A DNA stretch of 12,030 nucleotides from Elusimicrobiota bacterium (lineage in GTDB: Bacteria > Elusimicrobiota > Elusimicrobia > UBA1565 > UBA9628): NCBI GenBank assembly GCA_028869495.1, contig JAGWRY010000160.1, positions 1 to 12,030 of the forward strand, given 5' to 3'. The notes under the pieces are model-generated. The model was not told the origin of the DNA. It was given only the letters and a program-made list of their open reading frames with translations, and did not search any database. Position numbers and translations under genes: made by a program. The first letter of the stretch is position 1. Every line of letters begins with the position of its first letter. Shown here one piece after another: positions 6,717-12,030 of the stretch.

Positions 6717-6745
6717 TTGACACAGCCTTCTCTTTGCAGAATTTT
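6717..6745 (+). promoter_or_regulatory. Possible -35/-10 promoter before the beta-ureidopropionase gene
   Basis: A perfect -35 TTGACA (6717-6722) is followed after 17 bases by AATTTT (6740-6745), a poor -10 with three of six matches. The predicted start near 6752 leaves a leader of about 12 bases holding the Shine-Dalgarno. The inverted pair AAAATT (6713-6718) and AATTTT brackets the spacer. It could re-supply transcription to the second half of the cluster downstream of the islet. Confidence 0.35.
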
Positions 6746-6753
6746 CATTAGTC

Positions 6754-6759
6754 AGGAGA
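6754..6759 (+). promoter_or_regulatory. Shine-Dalgarno of the beta-ureidopropionase gene
   Basis: AGGAGA lies four bases before the ATG at 6764 and fixes that start. It sits at the edge of the low-GC islet. Confidence 0.65.
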
Positions 6760-6763
6760 AATC

Positions 6764-7635
6764 ATGGCCCGAATCGTGAAGTGCGGACTCATCCAGGCGT
6801 CCTGCCCGTGGACGCCGCCGAAGCATTCGCTCAAGGACATCAAGAAGCGGATGATCGACAAGCACGTCGCGATGATCCACGAGGCGGGCAAGAAAGGCGT
6901 GCAGATGCTGGGACTGCAGGAGATCTTCTACGGGCCGTACTTCTGCGCCGAGCAGGAGACCAAGTGGTACGACACGGCCGAGACGATCCCGGGACCCACG
7001 GTCAAGCTGATGCGGGGCCTGGCCAAGAAGTACAAGATGGTGATCGTGGTCCCGATCTACGAGACGCCGTCGACCGGCACCTACTACAACACGGCCGCGG
7101 TGATCGACGCCGACGGATCCATCGTCGGCAAGTACCGCAAGAACCACATCCCGCACTGCGCGCCCGGCTTCTGGGAGAAGTTCTACTTCAAGCCCGGCAA
7201 TCTGGGCTACCCCGTCTTCCAGACGCGCTACGCGAAAGTCGGCGTCTACATCTGCTACGACCGGCATTTCCCCGATGGGGCCAGGATCCTCGGCCTGAAC
7301 GGCGCCGAGATCGTCTTCAATCCGTCCGCCACGGTCAAGGGCCTGTCGCAGTACCTGTGGAAGTTGGAGCAGCCGGCGCACGCGGTCGCCAACCAGTACT
7401 TCGTCGCGGCCAGCAACCGCGTCGGCGTCGAGGGGCCGTGGAAGATCGGGGAGTTCTACGGCCAGTCCTACTTCTGCGACCCGCGCGGCCAGCTGATCAA
7501 GGTCGCCTCGCCGGACAAGGACGAGCTGATCACGGCCGACCTGGACTTCGACCAGATCCTGGAAGTCCGCAAGGTCTGGCAGTTCTTCCGCGACCGCCGG
7601 CCGGAGACCTACGGGGAGCTCGTCCAGCAGCTGCC

Positions 7636-7639
<4 letters not shown>
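6764..7639 (+). CDS. Beta-ureidopropionase (N-carbamoyl-beta-alanine amidohydrolase), nitrilase superfamily
   Basis: The product is 291 residues, a single carbon-nitrogen hydrolase domain. It hydrolyses N-carbamoyl-beta-alanine (or the 2-methyl form from thymine) to beta-alanine, CO2 and ammonia, the third step of reductive pyrimidine breakdown. The catalytic triad is visible: Glu53 in LQEIFYG, Lys126 in YRKNHIPH and nucleophile Cys164 in YICYDRHFP. A second conserved glutamate lies at 138 (FWEKFYF). The stretches RKNHIP, GNLGYPVFQT, NGAEIVFNPSAT and ASNRVG closely resemble eukaryotic beta-ureidopropionase, which argues for this over other nitrilase branches such as N-carbamoylputrescine amidase. 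It lacks the N-terminal extension of the mammalian enzyme. Its stop overlaps the transporter start by four bases (GTGA), and hydA follows, so substrate supply is local. Cytoplasmic, likely oligomeric as usual for the family. Confidence 0.9.
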
Positions 7640-9125
<1,486 letters not shown>

Positions 9126-9141
<16 letters not shown>

Positions 9142-10520
9142 TCGTCAAGGGCGGGACCGTCGTCTCCGCGTCCGACACCTTCGTCGCCGACCTCGGCGTC
9201 GTCGCCGGCAAGGTCGCCGCCGTCGGCCGGCTCGAGGCCCCCGCGAAGAAGATCGTCGACGCGCGCGGCAAGGTCGTCCTCCCCGGCGGCATCGACGCGC
9301 ACACTCACTTCGACATGCCGTTCATGGGCGCCACCACGATCGACGACTTCACCAGCGGCTCGACGGCCGCCGTCTTCGGCGGGACGACGACGGTCGTCGA
9401 CTTCGCGATCCAGCAGAGGGGCAAGACCTTCCGCCACGCGCTCGACGAGTGGCACCGCAAGGCCGACGGGAAGACCGCGGTCGACTACGGCTTCCACATG
9501 ATCGTCGTGGACTTCCCGGAGACGCAGGAGAAGGAGATGGACAAGCTCGTGGACGAGGGCGTCACCTCGTTCAAGCTGTTCATGGCCTATCCCGGCATCT
9601 TCATGTCCGACGACGCGACGATCTACCGCGCCCTCGCGCGCACGAAGGAGAACGGCGGCACGATCTGCATGCACGCCGAGAACGGCTCGGTGATCGACGT
9701 CCTGGTGCAGAAGGCGCTGGCCGCGGGCAGGATCTCGCCCGAGTGGCACGCGCTGACCCGCCCGATGACCCTCGAGGCCGAGGCCACCCACCGCGCGATC
9801 GCGCTGGCCGAGGTCGCCGGCGTCCCGATCTACTTCGTGCATCTTTCGGCCGGCGACGCGATGGACGAAGTCCGCGCCGCGCGCGAGCGCGGCCTGCCGG
9901 TCTACGCCGAGACCTGCCCGCAGTACCTTTACCTGAGCCACGAGGACTACAAGCGCGCCGGCTTCGAGGGGGCCAAGTTCGTGATGTCGCCGCCGCTGCG
10001 CCCCGAGGGCAACGCCGCGCGGCTCTGGGCCGGCCTCCAGCGCAACGACCTGCAGGTCGTCTCGACCGACCACTGCTCGTTCTGCATGAAGGCGGGCAAG
10101 AACAAGCCCGGCAAGGAGCTGGGCCGGAAGTCCTTCGCGAAGATCCCGAACGGCGCCCCCGGCGTCGAGTACCGCCTGCTCCTGCTCTGGGACGCCGTCC
10201 AGCGCGGCGTGATCAGCGAGAACCGCTTCGTCGAGATCACCGCGACGACCCCGGCCAAGCTCTTCGGCCTGTACCCGCGCAAAGGCCACCTGAACCCGGG
10301 CGCCGACGCCGACATCGTGATCCTGGACCCGAACAAGAAGCACACCTTCACCCGCCAGAACCACCACTCGGCCGCCGATTACAACCCTTATGAGGGCGTG
10401 ACCGTCCGCGGCTCGATCCGCGACGTCTTCGTGCGCGGCGCCGCGCAGGTCGAGGACGGAAAGTGGGCGGGCCGCACGACGCACGGCCGCTTCCTGAAGC
10501 GCGTCGCGCGCTCCGCCTGA
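9126..10520 (+). CDS. hydA: Dihydropyrimidinase / D-hydantoinase
   Basis: The product is 464 residues, full length for the cyclic amidohydrolase family. It hydrolyses dihydrouracil or dihydrothymine to the N-carbamoyl-beta-amino acid, the step between PreTA and beta-ureidopropionase. The bimetal centre is complete: His59 and His61 (DAHTHFD), Lys150 (SFKLFMAYPG; expected to be carboxylated), His183 (CMHAEN), His239 (FVHLSAG) and Asp315 (STDHCSF). Tyr155 matches the catalytic tyrosine of the family. The typical start AYDLIVKGG and a C-terminal amidohydrolase strand region (GADADIVILDP) are present. The gene overlaps the transporter by 16 bases and ends two bases before the next start. Hydantoinase activity is possible too, but the company of preT, preA and beta-ureidopropionase makes dihydropyrimidinase the natural role. 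Confidence 0.94.
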
Positions 10521-10522
10521 GC

Positions 10523-10936
10523 GTGCGCGCGGCCCTGCGCGCGGCGCCCCTGCTCGCCCTGACGGCGCTGGCGGCCTGCCTGGCGGCGCCGCCGGCCTAC
10601 GCGCCGGGAACGCCCGGCATCGTCGGCCTGGCGCTGGGCGCGGCGCCGGGCGGGCGCATCGTCGTCGCCTCGGTCCACCCGCGCACGCCCGCCGCCCGCG
10701 CGGACGTCCGGGTCGGCGACGAGGTCGTCGCGATCGACGGGGCCTCCGCGCGCGCGCTGGGCCTGATCGGAGCGTCGAACCGCCTGGCGGGGGCGCCCGG
10801 CTCCCATCTGCGCCTGTTCCTGCGCCGCGCCGGACGCCGACGCCCGTTCACGGTCCGCCTGAGGCGGGCGCCGCCGTCGCCGCCTCCCGCCCGACGAGGA
10901 ATTGATATAATCCCGGACAGACGTCCCGCGAGGTGA
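10523..10936 (+). CDS. Small PDZ-domain lipoprotein
   Basis: I place the start at the GTG at 10523, two bases after the hydA stop, giving 137 residues. This yields a clean lipoprotein signal: basic MRAALR, a hydrophobic core and lipobox LAAC with Cys19 as the lipidated residue. An in-frame ATG at 10463 would add 20 polar residues, overlap hydA and spoil the signal peptide. Residues about 31-116 look like a PDZ domain, with the core RVGDEVVAIDG at 63-73 and a closing basic strand FTVRLRR. PDZ domains bind protein C-termini. There is no protease domain, so it may be an envelope adaptor. It ends in a proline/arginine-rich tail. It has no visible Shine-Dalgarno and is probably coupled to hydA. 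No link to pyrimidine metabolism is evident. Confidence 0.72.
   Translation: MRAALRAAPLLALTALAACLAAPPAYAPGTPGIVGLALGAAPGGRIVVASVHPRTPAARADVRVGDEVVAIDGASARALGLIGASNRLAGAPGSHLRLFLRRAGRRRPFTVRLRRAPPSPPPARRGIDIIPDRRPAR
10903..10911 (+). promoter_or_regulatory. Extended -10 promoter of the aldehyde dehydrogenase gene
   Basis: TGATATAAT is a perfect extended -10 (TGn plus TATAAT) in GC-rich DNA, lying inside the 3' end of the lipoprotein gene. The predicted start near 10918 gives a leader of about 24 bases with a Shine-Dalgarno, unlike the leaderless starts upstream. No clear -35 is present, which is common with extended -10 promoters. Confidence 0.6.
10931..10936 (+). promoter_or_regulatory. Shine-Dalgarno of the aldehyde dehydrogenase gene
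   Basis: AGGTGA contains the TGA stop of the lipoprotein gene and lies five bases before the ATG at 10942, fixing this start. Confidence 0.6.
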
Positions 10937-10941
10937 CCACG

Positions 10942-12030
10942 ATGCCCGCCACGAAGCCGAAAGCCGCCGCGACGAAGAGCCCCGACGCCCCGCTCGTCCT
11001 CAGGCAGTACCTGGACGGCCGCTGGGTCGAGGGAACCGGCACGCGCGAGATCGTCTCGACGAACCCCGCCGACGTCCGCAAGATCGTCGCGCGCGGGCGC
11101 GGCGCCTCGAAGGCCGACGCGGAGAAGGCTTTGTCCGCCGCGCAGGCCGCCTTCCCGGCGTGGAAGGCGACCCCGGCGCCCCAGCGCGGGCGCATCCTCG
11201 CCCAGGCCGCCCAGCTCCTGCGCGCGCACAAGGAGGAGCTCGCCCGGCTGATGACGCGCGAGGAGGGGAAGATCTACCCGGAGGCCCTCGGCGAGATGGA
11301 GAAGGGCATCACGCTCGTCGAGTGGTTCGCCGGCGAGGGCCTGCGGCTGGGCGGCGTCTCGCGCCCGTCGGAGCTCGCGCGCAACCTGCTCCTCACGATG
11401 CGCGAGCCGCTCGGCGTCGTGTCGGTCATCACCCCGTGGAACTTCCCGTTCGCGATCCCGGCCTGGAAGCTCGCGCCCGCGCTGGTCGCCGGCAACAGCG
11501 TCGTCTTCAAGCCGGCGTCGCTGGTCCCCGCGATGGCCGTCCGGATCGTCGAGATCTTCGCCGAGGCCGGCCTGCCTCCGGGCGTGCTGAACCTCGTGAT
11601 CGGCGCCGGTTCCGAGCTCGGCGACGTGCTGGTCGAGGACCCGCGCGTCAAGGCGGTCTCCTTCACCGGCTCCAACGAGGTGGGCAGCGAGCTCTACGCG
11701 CAAGGCGCGCGCCGCATGAAAAAATGCCAGTGCGAAATGGGAGGCAAGAACCCGCTGGTGATTCTCTCCGACGCCGATCTCCCCTTGGCCATGGAATCCG
11801 CGGCCTTCGGCGCCTTTGCTTCCACCGGCCAGCGGTGCACGGCTACCAGCCGCGTCATTATCGAAGAATCGGTCGCCGATAAATTCGTGCAGCTGCTGGT
11901 CGCGCGCGCCTCCCAGTTGCGCACCGGCAACGGCCTCGAGCCGGGTATCGACATGGGCCCGGCCGTCGATGAATCGCAGCTCAAGACCGATTTGCACTAC
12001 ATCGAAATCGGCAAAAAAGAAGCCAAGCTC
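10942..12030 (+). CDS. NAD(P)+-dependent aldehyde dehydrogenase (N-terminal 363 residues, runs off right edge)
   Basis: The frame is open to the last base, giving 363 of an expected roughly 480-490 residues. Conserved features: PWNFPF (165-170, Asn167 stabilising the intermediate), FKPAS (189-193), FTGSNEVG (241-248, nucleotide-binding turn), general base Glu265 in CEMGGKNP and nucleophile Cys299 in STGQRCTATSR. The GQRCTATSR and EMGGKNPLVIL motifs resemble the 2-oxoglutarate-semialdehyde dehydrogenase-like branch. Beside pyrimidine genes it could oxidise malonate semialdehyde made from beta-alanine. The Glu265 base points to a hydrolytic enzyme giving a free acid, not to the CoA-acylating methylmalonate-semialdehyde dehydrogenase type, which lacks this Glu. 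It has its own promoter and Shine-Dalgarno. From about 11700 the codon use changes sharply (see findings), although the reading frame and motifs continue unbroken. Confidence 0.9.
   Translation, partial: MPATKPKAAATKSPDAPLVLRQYLDGRWVEGTGTREIVSTNPADVRKIVARGRGASKADAEKALSAAQAAFPAWKATPAPQRGRILAQAAQLLRAHKEELARLMTREEGKIYPEALGEMEKGITLVEWFAGEGLRLGGVSRPSELARNLLLTMREPLGVVSVITPWNFPFAIPAWKLAPALVAGNSVVFKPASLVPAMAVRIVEIFAEAGLPPGVLNLVIGAGSELGDVLVEDPRVKAVSFTGSNEVGSELYAQGARRMKKCQCEMGGKNPLVILSDADLPLAMESAAFGAFASTGQRCTATSRVIIEESVADKFVQLLVARASQLRTGNGLEPGIDMGPAVDESQLKTDLHYIEIGKKEAKL

Larger units (their letters stand above)
6011..6760. other. Low-GC islet interrupting the pyrimidine-catabolism cluster
   Basis: Base composition drops abruptly: by hand count 198 of 420 bases are G or C between 6121 and 6540 (about 47%), against roughly 70% on both sides. 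Codon choice also changes, with many A/T-ending codons such as AAA, GAA, AAT and TTT that are rare in the neighbours. The islet holds two overlapping genes, a nuclease-like protein and a small membrane protein. No transposase, integrase, tRNA or clear flanking direct repeat was found. Recent horizontal acquisition between the two halves of the operon is the best explanation. Confidence 0.75.

Noticed and set aside
6713..6745. AAAATT/AATTTT inverted pair before the beta-ureidopropionase gene as a terminator or operator
   Set aside because: Six A/T pairs around a 21-base loop with no G/C stem and no T-run after it; too weak for a terminator. Kept only as a comment on the possible promoter.
10463..10522. 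ATG at 10463 as start of the PDZ lipoprotein
   Set aside because: It would overlap hydA by 58 bases and add 20 polar residues before the signal peptide; the GTG at 10523 gives a proper lipobox distance.

Overview
The window is about 70% G+C over most of its length and densely coded, with strong third-position G/C bias, overlapping stop/start codons and no intergenic gap above about 70 bases. It fits a high-GC bacterium with Hanks-type kinases and lipoproteins. The phylum cannot be fixed from the sequence. The abrupt change in codon use inside the last gene would be expected of a metagenome-derived contig, but a real recombination junction would look the same.

Layout. (1) Positions 1-1204, minus strand: the N-terminal 401 residues of a membrane-anchored Ser/Thr protein kinase that continues past the left edge. 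(2) A 64-base divergent promoter region, then a plus-strand two-gene unit: a transglutaminase-like cysteine-protease-fold protein with an N-terminal membrane anchor (1269-2276) and a four-helix DUF350 membrane protein (2286-2825). (3) A pyrimidine-catabolism cluster starting at 2841: preT, preA, an uncharacterised 165-residue protein, then, after an interruption, a beta-ureidopropionase of the nitrilase superfamily, an NCS1 nucleobase transporter and dihydropyrimidinase (hydA). (4) The interruption (about 6011-6760) is a low-GC islet of about 47% G+C. It carries a PD-(D/E)xK nuclease-like protein and an overlapping 60-residue membrane protein. (5) A PDZ lipoprotein (10523-10936) and the first 363 residues of an aldehyde dehydrogenase (10942 to the right edge).

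How the genes work together. NCS1 would import uracil, thymine or a related base. PreT-PreA reduce it to the dihydropyrimidine, HydA opens the ring to N-carbamoyl-beta-alanine, and the nitrilase-family enzyme releases beta-alanine, CO2 and ammonia. The aldehyde dehydrogenase could oxidise malonate semialdehyde after a transamination step. No transaminase and no dedicated transcriptional regulator are visible here.

Most notable signals: (a) three unlinked transcription starts (kinase, transglutaminase-like gene, preT) have a -10-like hexamer 6-7 bases before the ATG and no Shine-Dalgarno, which is the layout of leaderless mRNAs, while several downstream genes have clear Shine-Dalgarno sites; (b) the compositionally foreign nuclease islet inside the catabolic cluster; (c) a sharp synonymous-codon switch near 11700 inside the aldehyde dehydrogenase, meaning either a recombination junction or a chimeric assembly; (d) a conserved unknown protein coupled to preA. 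No clearly new multi-gene system is demonstrated. The nuclease plus membrane-protein pair is the best candidate for one.
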